Source: Faecalicatena contorta | Lineage (GTDB): Bacteria; Bacillota; Clostridia; Lachnospirales; Lachnospiraceae | NCBI RefSeq assembly: GCF_021531895.1 | Contig: NZ_JAFBIX010000015.1 | Span: forward strand, 1 to 64,000 | DNA: 64,000 nucleotides | Direction: 5' to 3' | Shown here: positions 36,948 to 46,000 of the stretch, piece after piece | How positions within the stretch are numbered: position 1 is the stretch's first letter | Layout of the letters: each line of letters starts with the position of its first letter | Made by a program: the position numbers and the translations under genes | Notes under the pieces: generated by a model | Seen by the model: only the letters and a program-made list of their open reading frames with translations | Told to the model about the DNA's origin: nothing | Database searches by the model: none

Positions 36948-38165
36948 ATGAAGAAAAGATATGTGCAGACACTCATCACGGTTCTTGTGATGAGTTCTTT
37001 AGTTGTAATGCCTGTTATGGCAGAACCTAACGATGAAGTGCAGGCGCTGGAAATACAAAAAAGTGAATTGGAAGATCAGGCAGGAGATATTCAGAGTCAA
37101 CTGGTCAGTCTTTTGGTTAATTTTAATGCGTTACAGCAGGATATAGAGAATCAAAGCCAGAGAATTGTACAGGCAGAGACAGATCTTCAGGAAGCCGAAG
37201 CAAAAGAGAAAGCACAATATGAAGATATGAAGCTTCGGATTCAGTATATATACGAAGAAAGTGATGATTCACTTCTAGAAGCCCTGATAACGTCCAGGTC
37301 TTTCTCTGAGTTGGTGAATAAGGCAGAATATATTCAGAATGTACATAGTTATGACAGAAAGCAGTTACAAGAGTATATAGATACAAAGCAGGAAGTTGAG
37401 AACCTGAAAGTAGAATTGGAAGCTGGACAGGCAGATATGGAGGCAATGGCAGCTGATTTGAGCACGCAGCAGGCAGGACTTGAAACAACGCTGGCGGATA
37501 TGAGAAGCCGGATTGCAGATTTTGACAGTCAACTGGAGAGTGCAAAAGCGCAGGCGGCGGCGGAAGTACAGCAGTTGACGCAGGCAACAGAGAATGTGGT
37601 TGCTGCGGCAGAGCAGGGAGGCGGTAATGCATCAGTATCAAAACCTGCTTCTCAGCCATCCAACCCGACTGGCGGTACAAGTACTTCTACAGGAAATTCT
37701 AATTCTTCTGTAAGTAGTTCGAATAATACGAATACCAGTAAACCTTCTGGGGGAACGTCTGGAAGTACCGGAAGCGGCTCGACGACGACTTCGAAACCAA
37801 GCAATGTAGCTTTGGGACAGCAGATTGCCAACAAGGCATGTCAGTATATTGGTAATAAATATGTCTATGGTGGCAACAGTCTGACAAATGGTATTGATTG
37901 TTCGGGCTTTGTAAAAGAGATACATGCATTGTTTGGAATATATACTCCAAGAACTACGGATTCCATTCAGGTTGCTGGAAAAGCGGTAAGTTATTCTGAG
38001 ATGCTTCCTGGAGATGTAATCTGTTATAGCCAGCATGTGGCAATTTATATAGGAAATAATACTGTAGTTCACGCGTCAAATAGTAATCCATATCCGGTCG
38101 GTGGTATTAAAACGACATCGCCAGCTAATTACAGGACGGTTCTGGCAGTAAGAAGATTCTGGTAA
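36948..38165 (+). CDS. Secreted coiled-coil NlpC/P60 cell-wall hydrolase, second copy
   Basis: A 405-residue paralogue of the preceding gene. It has a signal peptide (MKKRYVQTLITVLVMSSLVVMPVMAEP), a coiled-coil region (about 30-200) whose segment SRSFSELVNKAEYIQNVHSYDRKQLQEYIDTKQE closely mirrors the first copy, a Ser/Thr/Gly-rich linker (about 235-300), and an NlpC/P60 domain with catalytic Cys in NGIDCSGFVKEIHALF and His in YSQHVAIYIGNNTVVHASN. The ATG at 36948 is chosen because it begins the signal peptide. Tandem duplication with divergent linkers suggests separate substrates or timing. Confidence 0.92.
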   Translation: MKKRYVQTLITVLVMSSLVVMPVMAEPNDEVQALEIQKSELEDQAGDIQSQLVSLLVNFNALQQDIENQSQRIVQAETDLQEAEAKEKAQYEDMKLRIQYIYEESDDSLLEALITSRSFSELVNKAEYIQNVHSYDRKQLQEYIDTKQEVENLKVELEAGQADMEAMAADLSTQQAGLETTLADMRSRIADFDSQLESAKAQAAAEVQQLTQATENVVAAAEQGGGNASVSKPASQPSNPTGGTSTSTGNSNSSVSSSNNTNTSKPSGGTSGSTGSGSTTTSKPSNVALGQQIANKACQYIGNKYVYGGNSLTNGIDCSGFVKEIHALFGIYTPRTTDSIQVAGKAVSYSEMLPGDVICYSQHVAIYIGNNTVVHASNSNPYPVGGIKTTSPANYRTVLAVRRFW

Positions 38166-38208
38166 TACATTGTGAAATATAAGTTAATGAGATCACATGG
38201 TAATGAGA

Positions 38209-38236
38209 AAAAAGCCTTGCATTTGCAGGGCTTTTA
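38209..38236 (+). terminator. Terminator after the second NlpC/P60 gene
   Basis: AAAAGCCTTGCA pairs with TGCAGGGCTTTT around a 2-nt loop. The 130 nt from here to rpsB is a leader of unknown structure; S2 synthesis is often controlled in its leader, but no known element was recognised. Confidence 0.65.
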
Positions 38237-38365
38237 TGCTATCATAAAAAAGTCGCAAAAAATCACGCATTTGTTTGTCCAAGATGGTGCCAAAGCTTGA
38301 TAATAAGCCGGTTTCAAGGACTTACACATATGCGGAAGTAACAAAACCAAATGGAGGAAAGAAAT

Positions 38366-39112
38366 ATGAGCGTTATTTCAATGAAGCAACTTTTAGAAGC
38401 AGGTGTTCACTTTGGACATCAGACAAGAAGATGGAATCCTAAGATGGCTCCATACATCTACACAGAGAGAAATGGTATCTATATTATCGACTTACAGAAG
38501 TCTGTAGGAAAAGTAGATGAAGCATATCAGGCAGTATCTGATATCGCAGCAGATGGTGGCACAATCCTGTTTGTAGGAACAAAGAAACAGGCTCAGGATG
38601 CTATCAAGACAGAGGCTGAACGTTGTGGAATGTATTTTGTAAATGAGAGATGGCTTGGAGGTATGCTTACAAACTTCAAGACAATCAAGAGCAGAATTGC
38701 ACGTCTGAAAGAAATCGAGAGAATGTCCGAAGACGGAACATTTGATGTACTGCCTAAGAAAGAAGTTATCCAGTTAAAGAAAGAATGGGAGAAGCTTGAG
38801 AAGAACCTTGGTGGAATCAAAGATATGAAGAAACTTCCAGATGCAATCTTTGTAGTAGATCCTAAGAAGGAAAAGATCTGTGTACAGGAAGCACATACAC
38901 TTGGTATTCCACTTATCGGAATCGCAGATACAAACTGTGATCCAGAAGAACTGGATTATGTAATCCCAGGAAACGATGATGCAATCCGTGCAGTAAAATT
39001 AATCGTATCTAAGATGGCAGATGCTGTTATCGAAGCAAACCAGGGAATGACTGGTGAAGACGAAGTATACGAAGAAGTAGAAGAAGCAGTTGAGGAAGCA
39101 GTAGAAGAGTAA
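38366..39112 (+). CDS. rpsB: 30S ribosomal protein S2
   Basis: A 248-residue ribosomal protein needed for 30S assembly and translation initiation. Family segments: [106 protein letters not shown]. The ATG at 38366 follows GGAGG; the ATG at 38351 overlaps that site. A tail of Glu/Val ([13 protein letters not shown]) is a common acidic end. The usual partner tsf follows at 58 nt. Confidence 0.97.
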   Translation: MSVISMKQLLEAGVHFGHQTRRWNPKMAPYIYTERNGIYIIDLQKSVGKVDEAYQAVSDIAADGGTILFVGTKKQAQDAIKTEAERCGMYFVNERWLGGMLTNFKTIKSRIARLKEIERMSEDGTFDVLPKKEVIQLKKEWEKLEKNLGGIKDMKKLPDAIFVVDPKKEKICVQEAHTLGIPLIGIADTNCDPEELDYVIPGNDDAIRAVKLIVSKMADAVIEANQGMTGEDEVYEEVEEAVEEAVEE

Positions 39113-39170
39113 TCTGATTTTTTGTATCGGGTGATACATTTTATAAGATGATAAAATGGAGGAAATAATC

Positions 39171-40103
39171 ATGGCAGTTACAGCTAAGATGGTAAAAGAA
39201 TTAAGAGAGATGACAGGCGCAGGAATGATGGACTGTAAAAAAGCTCTTAACGAAACAGACGGTAATATGGATGCAGCTGTAGAATACTTAAGAAAGAACG
39301 GACAGGCTAAAGCTGAGAAGAAGGCTGGACGTATCGCAGCTGAAGGTATTGTTATGGCTGACGTAAAAGATGACAAGGTTGCAGCAATCGTAGAAGTTAA
39401 CTCTGAGACAGACTTCGTTGCTAAGAATGCAGAGTTCCAGGGATTCGTTAAAGCTGTTGTTAATCAGGCAATCGCAACAGAATCTGCTGATATGGACGCA
39501 TTCATGGCAGAAGCTTGGAATGAAGATACATCTATGACTGTAAAAGATGCTTTGACAGCTAAGATTTCCGTAATTGGAGAGAACCTGAATATCAGAAGAT
39601 TTGAAAAAGTTGCTACAGATGGATGTGTAGTTTCTTACATCCACGGTGGCGGACGTATCGGTGTTCTGGTAGAGGCTGATACAGATGTTGTTAATGACGA
39701 AATCAAACTTTGCTTAAAGAATGTAGCTATGCAGGTAGCAGCTATGTCTCCAAAGTATGTATCTCGTGAAGAAGTTCCGGCAGATTATCTTGAGCATGAG
39801 AAAGAGATCCTTCTTGCACAGGCTAAGAAAGAGAATGAAGAGAGCAAGAAACCGAAGCCGGATAACATCATCGAGAAGATGATCATTGGACGTCTTAACA
39901 AAGAGATGAAAGAGATCTGCCTGCTTGATCAGGTATATGTACAGGACGGCGACCTTACAGTTGGCAAGTATGTAGAAAAAGTTGCAAAAGAGAATGGTGC
40001 AAATGTAACACTTAAGAAATTCGTTCGTTTCGAGACAGGGGAAGGTCTTGAGAAGAAGAATGAAGACTTTGCAGCAGAAGTTGCAGCTCAGATGGGAATG
40101 TAA
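39171..40103 (+). CDS. tsf: Translation elongation factor Ts
   Basis: A 310-residue guanine-nucleotide exchange factor for EF-Tu. Signature segments: VKELREMTGAGMMDCKKALNETDGNMDAAVEYLRKNGQAKAEKKAGRIAAEG and VEVNSETDFVAKNAEF, with IHGGGRIGVLVEADTD in the C-terminal domain. It follows rpsB as in most bacteria. The ATG at 39171 is 5 codons after an in-frame ATG at 39156 that overlaps the ribosome site. It is the last core gene; accessory DNA begins directly after it. Confidence 0.97.
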   Translation: MAVTAKMVKELREMTGAGMMDCKKALNETDGNMDAAVEYLRKNGQAKAEKKAGRIAAEGIVMADVKDDKVAAIVEVNSETDFVAKNAEFQGFVKAVVNQAIATESADMDAFMAEAWNEDTSMTVKDALTAKISVIGENLNIRRFEKVATDGCVVSYIHGGGRIGVLVEADTDVVNDEIKLCLKNVAMQVAAMSPKYVSREEVPADYLEHEKEILLAQAKKENEESKKPKPDNIIEKMIIGRLNKEMKEICLLDQVYVQDGDLTVGKYVEKVAKENGANVTLKKFVRFETGEGLEKKNEDFAAEVAAQMGM

Positions 40104-40154
40104 GTATCTCGGCAAACTTCTGAGTAAGAGACCGCTAAACCCCAGTAAAATCAA

Positions 40155-40268
40155 GGGATTTGGCAGGTTAAGGTTCAAATATGTAAGTTGAGTAACCTAT
40201 CATAAACTATCGTAAAATTACGCATCTCGATATAGTGTTTTGCGTCAAAGTTGCGTAGAGAATTGCGT
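40155..40268 (+). other. Att-like boundary module at the tsf end of the island
   Basis: The 359 nt between tsf and the next gene contain no convincing gene. They hold AATCAAGGGATTTGG near 40156, a TATCGTAAAATTACGC box at 40208, and TTGCGT repeats at 40240, 40251 and 40263 (spacing 11 and 12 nt). A related module with the same spacing lies at 52472-52531. This resembles the arms of tyrosine-integrase attachment sites; no integrase gene is visible, so the call is by analogy. Confidence 0.4.
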
Positions 40269-40350
40269 ACAAGAAATCTGAAGTATCTTCAGCGAAGTTT
40301 ACGCAAAATAATGATGAGTTACAGTGTAAGTTTACACATATGTAGTACAG

Positions 40351-40376
40351 GGAGTGGTGGTGAGCCACTCCTTTAC
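40351..40376 (+). terminator. Hairpin with T-rich tail, possible terminator
   Basis: GGAGTGG (40351) pairs with CCACTCC (40365), followed by TTTACTTTT. It may end transcripts that read in from tsf. Confidence 0.5.
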
Positions 40377-40385
40377 TTTTGCAGA

Positions 40386-40420
40386 AAAAGAAGGCAGACT
40401 GGTTTTGTTCCCAATCTGCC
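40386..40420 (-). terminator. Terminator of the minus-strand phage-like gene
   Basis: On the minus strand GGCAGATTGG pairs with CCAGTCTGCC, one mismatch, and is followed by TTCTTTTT. Confidence 0.7.
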
Positions 40421-40462
40421 TATCTTATTTTGTCCCGAATAATGTATATTATTAGTGACAAA

Positions 40463-41092
40463 TTAGTTCACGTCGTATCCCAGAGCGTCTTCAACAAATG
40501 TGTGATTCCGCATATGCGTCTCATACGATTCTTTGATAATGCGATATGCAATATCAACTTCTCCATTTGTTAAACCGTTGGCCTCAATGATTTCCTCGTA
40601 TTCGGCGTAGAGCTTAAACACACGATTAAATTGCTCTCTGGTCACCATACAGTTCTTATCAATTACTTTTGCCGCAAAATTAATGATTGTATTACGTTTG
40701 CTATCAATCAATAATGAGAGCGTATCAGCATTGTTCTTATCTAACTTCTTATCCAGTTCCTTTATCCACTTATCGTTTTCTTGGAGACTATGATTAACAT
40801 TCTCAATCCACTCATCACGCAATTTGATATTATCGACACTGTAATGGGAGTTGAATTCATTTAATGTTTCCTTTACATCTTTAAGCATTTCAGGAACCTG
40901 TTTCAAAGTTTCGCGCTCCTGCTTTTTATGTTTAAAGTATTTACGCAATTTAATGCATTCAGGAACTACTTTTCCCTTTATTTCTAATATCTCACCTAAT
41001 ATTTGAGACGCCAAAAACAAGGCCACAATACCTATTGCAAGCTTGGTTGGCAAATTCAAGTATTCGATATAATTAATCAAGATTACCACCAT
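40463..41092 (-). CDS. Phage-like membrane-anchored coiled-coil protein of unknown function
   Basis: A 209-residue protein with one N-terminal membrane helix (about 14-36), a basic patch (KLRKYFKHKKQERETLKQ) and a long charged helical region (about 60-150), ending in a small C-terminal segment. I recognise no named family. Its place next to an endolysin remnant on the same strand suggests a holin-associated or lysis-cassette protein of a former prophage. The start is uncertain because no clear AGGAGG precedes the ATG. A terminator follows at its 3' end. Confidence 0.55.
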   Translation of the reverse strand: MVVILINYIEYLNLPTKLAIGIVALFLASQILGEILEIKGKVVPECIKLRKYFKHKKQERETLKQVPEMLKDVKETLNEFNSHYSVDNIKLRDEWIENVNHSLQENDKWIKELDKKLDKNNADTLSLLIDSKRNTIINFAAKVIDKNCMVTREQFNRVFKLYAEYEEIIEANGLTNGEVDIAYRIIKESYETHMRNHTFVEDALGYDVN

Positions 41093-41141
41093 CCATAATT
41101 TTTATTGAAAGGTGGCGGGAAATGTAATCCCGCCATCATTA

Positions 41142-41882
41142 TTAGACTTTTTCGCAGAAGTCAAGAGAAATCCAGCCTGCGCCGGATTTTAATTTACCCC
41201 AGCCTTTAGCGGAGCCTGCTCCCGCCTTCTCTTCAACAATTGTGAACACCCCTTTGCCTGTGTACTTACCTGTTTTCGCATAGTTAGTACCAGCACCTTT
41301 ACGGATATTCAAATCGCTTACATTGACACGCACTGTATACGGAACTTTTGGCGTAGCAGGTTTATTGCCTGTGTTTCCAACAGTAGAACCGATAGTACAG
41401 TAAGATGCGTTTTCAAGGTAAATCCATCCAGCACCAGATTTCAGTTTGCCCCATCCATCTTTTACCTCGGTAATAGTGAATGTGCCCTTGCCAGTGTAAG
41501 CACCAGTTGTAGCGTATCCCATACCAGCACCTTTTCTGATATTCAAGTCAGAAATGATTACCTGTACGGTAAACGGAGTAGCAGGGAAGTTTTTGTTTGT
41601 CGGGTTAGAAGGATTAGACGGCGGTGTTACTACAGTAGTTCCGCCCATTTTAGCCTTAACAGCCTGTCTGAACGTATCCATTGTATATCCCATACCTAAT
41701 CCCTTCCATAAATGTTCCGGGTCTCCGTGGTTTGTAGCAATACCTCTCGCATGACCTTCTTTGTGAGAAATAATTACTCCGTCAGCGAGCGGGTTGAGCC
41801 CATATTCTTTACAAAGGAATGCGAAAAGCTCAACAGCAGCTTCGTATGTACGTTTAGCAGATTCATAAAGTGAAGGAGTATG
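41142..41882 (-). pseudogene. N-truncated phage endolysin (amidase with two SH3b domains)
   Basis: The preserved part has the end of a zinc amidase-like domain (SLYESAKRTYEAAVELFAFLCKEYGLNPLADGV, then ISHKEGHARGIATNHGDPEHLWKGLGMGYTMDTFR), then two SH3b modules (each with SDLNIRKGAG, YTGKG and GKLKSGAGWI). The first half of the amidase with the first metal His is missing. At its 5' end the DNA runs straight into a plus-strand group II intron reverse transcriptase, so the first 20 or so residues of the open frame are antisense intron sequence and not protein. The gene cannot encode an active amidase. Confidence 0.75.
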
Positions 41883-42781
41883 CAGAGCAAGGATATACAT
41901 TTGCTGTAGTTTTGGATTTATCAAAATACTTTGACACACTCAACCATGAAATCCTTATTAACTTACTTCGTAAGAATGTAAAGGATGAACGAGTGGTGCA
42001 ACTGATTAAGCGCTATCTGAAAAGCGGAGTAATGGAAAACGGAGTGGTAATCGAGACAGAGGAAGGTTCGCCACAAGGGGGCAATCTATCGCCACTACTT
42101 GCGAATATCTATCTCAATGAGTTCGACCAAGAGTTCTTGAGGAGAGGTGTTCCATGCATAAGATATGCGGACGACATCGTGCTCCTTGCAAAGAGCAAAC
42201 GAGCCTCGGAGAGACTATTGGAAAGCAGTACAAGTTTTCTTGAAGAAAAGCTGAAGCTTACAGTAAACAGAGAGAAAAGCCGTACTGTCAGCGTGTTTGC
42301 AATCCGAAATTTTAAGTTCCTTGGCTTTGCATTGGGAAAGAATGGGAACGGTATTTATGTTCGAGTCCATTCAAAGTCATGGAAGAAGTTTAAGTCGAGG
42401 CTGAAAGAGTTATCTTCCCGTAAGTCTGTACAGTCAATCAAGCCAAGCCTTGGAAAAATCAAGGTGTATGCGAGAGGATGGCTTAACTACTACGGAATAG
42501 CAAGCATGAAGAATAATATCGAGGAGATCAACGGATGGCTCTATCACAGAATACGAATGTGCATATGGAAGCAATGGAAACTCCCGAGGACTAAGATGAG
42601 AAATCTGATTAAAATGGGGATTCCCGAATACTATGCATATATGGCGGCTAACAGTCGCAGAGGTCATTGGTTCTGCGCAAACTTGACGACGGTCAAAAGA
42701 GCAATGACAAAAGAAAGACTGATAAACAGTGGCTTTTATGATTTAGCCACAGCCTATCAGTCTGTGCACGTCAACTATTGA
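41870..42781 (+). pseudogene. ltrA: Group II intron reverse transcriptase/maturase, N-truncated
   Basis: About 303 codons remain. They show RT2 (VVLDLSKYFDTLNHEIL), RT4 (EEGSPQGGNLSPLLANIYLNEFD), the catalytic RT5 motif (IRYADDIVLL), and then RT6-7 and the maturase X domain (GWLNYYGIASMKNNIEEINGWLYHRIRMCIWKQWK). No HNH endonuclease is present, so it is of the endonuclease-lacking kind. The normal protein has about 420-460 residues, so roughly the first third (RT0-RT1) is missing. The GTG at 41870 is only the first in-frame start codon. Any product would be an inactive RT. Confidence 0.8.
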
Positions 42782-42851
42782 AACCGCCGTGTACCGAACG
42801 GTATGCACGGTGGTGTGAGAGGACGGGAGCTAATCACTCCCTCCTACTCGA
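42782..42851 (+). ncRNA. Group II intron domains V and VI
   Basis: Domain V: ACCGCCGTG (42782) pairs with CACGGTGGT (42805) around a TACC-GAAC-GGTA tip with a TG bulge. Domain VI: GAGAGGA and GGGAG pair with CTCCC and TCCTACTC, leaving a bulged A at 42845 as the branch point, six nt before the AT end at 42851. The fold looks intact. Confidence 0.85.
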
Positions 42852-43016
42852 TTCTGCCAAAATCTTTACATAAAAAAGGATTATGTACGGCATATTTTTG
42901 AATGATTTTTAAAATTAATTGAAAAAACTACCTTTTTGTGTGGGGTAATTTGTTTTCATACTTGATAAAATGATTTAAATAGAGGAATAGGACCATGATG
43001 GAGGTAGTTTGAGAGT

Positions 43017-46000
43017 ATGGGAGAGCGAAGATTAAAGAAAAAAAGAAAACGAATCATAGCCGGCGTTTTATTATTGGTAATGATTGTGCAAATGTTTCCG
43101 TTGTCAGTCATGGCAAATCCATCTTCGGACAAGCTGATATTTTCGGCGGATGGAGGAGAAAATACGATTACGGTTACACCGAAACAGGAAGAGCCAGATG
43201 AAGGAACCGAGGAAATTTTTAATAATGGTATTCTTGATTTTTCCTGTGATGTAGTTACCCTTGACAGGGATTATGCACAGACTGTGAAGGTGAAAGTAAC
43301 CAATAAGTCTGAGAAGATGGTCCAATATTATCTGGAAGCTGAGAATAGTTATGAGGATATATATCTTAATTTCGTGCAGGAAGGTTCTGAAAATGCAAAA
43401 ATGGTCATTGAGCCACAGGAAACACAGGAAATTGAATTGAGTGTGTTTCTTCAAAATGCTGCAGAAGATACATATCGGATTCCTATTACAGCCTATGTGA
43501 ATGATGGTGAGGAAGGTTTTTGGTCCGCTGCTGTCCAGAAACGTATTCTTTTCCACTGTAAACAGAGTGATTTCAATGTGAGTATCGTACCACAAGAGAG
43601 TGGATCACCTGCTCAAAAAGCGTATCGTATCACAAATAATGGAGAGAAAATTACAGATCTTACATTGAGTGCAAGTGATAGTGTGAAAGATTATTTGATC
43701 TTTTCACCGGCAATTGAAAATTATACGTTGGATACAGGGGAGTCAGTTTCGACTACGGTGTCTTGTGATCTGGGTCTTATGAAAGAGAATGATGTTTCAA
43801 ATGTTGAAGGAGAACTGATTGTATCTTCCGGTAAGCAAAATGTTAAACAATCTATTTCTTTTGAAAAAACAGATGATGTTAAGGAAATTGATGCGTGGAG
43901 GCTGGCGCTTTATCAGGAGAAAAGTTCTTATTATACGATAGATCAGCCGGAATTTGCAGATAATTTTGAAACTCCAAATGATTCGGCAAAAGCTTCTATG
44001 AAAAGACGGAGCAACGAATGGACAGAAGAGAGAGTTATTGAACTTTGCCATTTGAATATGGAAGAGGGGGGAATTAGTGAAGAGAATCCAATATCACTGA
44101 CAGCAACCTATCCATATATTGATGAAGAGGGGAAACAGCAACAAATTACGATTGAAACAAATGTTTTTAGTCATATGATAGCGGAACCACAAGAGAATCG
44201 AATCAAGTATAAACAAACAAAATTAGATGGGACATCAATTGGAGATCATGTGGCGTGTTATGTTCTAACAAGTGCTAATTTGAAGAAAGCTGATTATCTT
44301 GACGCTATAAGTACTTATTTAAAAGAGGCTTCAAATTTTGTTAACTTAGAAGAGGATGCGAAGCTCATATTTGATAAAGTTTGGGAAGCATTTTCCGGCA
44401 AAGAGATGGGTGGTGGTGAAATTTTTGTTAAATCCATCATTCGAGATACGGCATGGGATGCGTTTGAAGTAGGGACAAAAGATTATACAAAGGATATATT
44501 AGAAGCTTCCAAAGGCATTTCAAAGGTCTTTGGTGATATGTCTGATGCTGCAAAAGCAGGGAAATATATGGCTGTGATATCTAATCCTACCATTGAGAAA
44601 AGCGAGAAAGATAAAGCAAGTGCGCATTTGTTGATGCATATGGCGAGCGTTGGAATCAAGGCCATTAAAAGCACGCCCCAAGGAAAAGTTTCCTTCTTTA
44701 CGGCAGGACCGGAAAAGGCTATAGAAATTTTGAATAAAATGGATGAGATCCGATATTCAGATATGAGCGATGAGGAGTTTGGACTTTATTTCCAACAACT
44801 GGTATATGGATCTCAATGCACGAATGTAGGAAGCGTTAAGAGTCAAGTGAAAATAAATAGTCTTGCACGCGGAATGCAGGGATTTTGGGGAATGAATAGG
44901 GCATATTATCAGCTTGGTAATAACAGTTATACAAATGCAGAAATATTAGAACTATTTGGTAATTCCAAGTCAAAACGAAAAAGAAATACAGGATTAACAG
45001 AGGATGATTTCGCTTCTCATCCGGATGCAAATGTAGTAGTCACAACAGGTCGATTAAGTAATGAAGCATTATCCTATGCTTATCAAGATACGACGAATCA
45101 GATATTTAAAGTAAATGGTACACAAATAGGAAGCATAACAACGAATGGTTTGTCAGGTCTCTATAATGTTGCTCTTGTTACAGATACTTTTCAACAGGGA
45201 GTAAATACTGTTATTCGGGATTATGATACAAATCCGGGTAGTTATAAGGTGACGGCAGATACGGAATATAATACATTGGTACCGGATGATTCAACACTGT
45301 TTTATTCAGATTCCCTGGATACGTTAGATGATATTCGGTGTATCCCGGATTTTGCAATCTATGCAGAAAATATCCGCAATCAGGAGAAAAATATAATCGG
45401 AGAAAAAATGGAGATTCCTTTTACAATTTATAATCGTGGACCACGTGGTGGATGGACAGATGTCAGTGTGACAGCAGAGGGAGAGACTGTCTATACAGAG
45501 AAAAACGTGTATGTTGGACCATTTGGATCTGCAGATTTAAGTTTTACCATGACTCCTCAGAAAGAGAGAAATAAAATCACCGTTTCTTTGGAAAATAAGA
45601 CAGAATATGTAGAAGAACGTACCATTGAAAATAATACGGCAACAAAAGTTTTGAGAGCTGAAAAAATGGAGGCTCCGGAAATTGTTAAGATCAGTCCGGA
45701 ATTAATTGAATTAAAAGAAACAGATAAAGGAGCCTTTGTTTCAGCCCTTTTTAAAAATGGGAAGTGGATGAAATCCGTTCAATTTAGTCTGGATGAGGAT
45801 GCATGGACAGAAACTTATGAATGTGATGGAAAAGATCGATACGCTGCTCTGCTCCCGATAAAATATTTGGCTGAGAAAGATTCTCATACACTGAAAGTCA
45901 TAGCGACTTATCAAGATGGAACAAGTGAGACAAAAACAATATCAGGAGAGATCCCTGTTTCTGTTAAAATCAAAAAGGGTATATCGTTTACCTGTGTAGG

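Larger units (their letters stand above)
41870..42851 (+). mobile_element. 5'-truncated group II intron
   Basis: The remnant comprises the last about 300 codons of an intron reverse transcriptase followed by intact RNA domains V and VI and a normal 3' end (CTCGAT at 42846-42851). Domains I-IV and the 5' splice end are gone, replaced by phage endolysin sequence on the other strand. It cannot splice or move by itself. The cause is a deletion or recombination between a phage region and an intron copy. Confidence 0.75.

Noticed and set aside
40251-40442. 63-codon plus-strand frame after tsf
   Set aside because: It crosses the TTGCGT repeats and a terminator hairpin, has no ribosome site and a composition unlike protein.
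41870-41939. The N-terminal 20 residues of the minus-strand endolysin frame
   Set aside because: They are the reverse complement of intron reverse-transcriptase codons, not lysin sequence.
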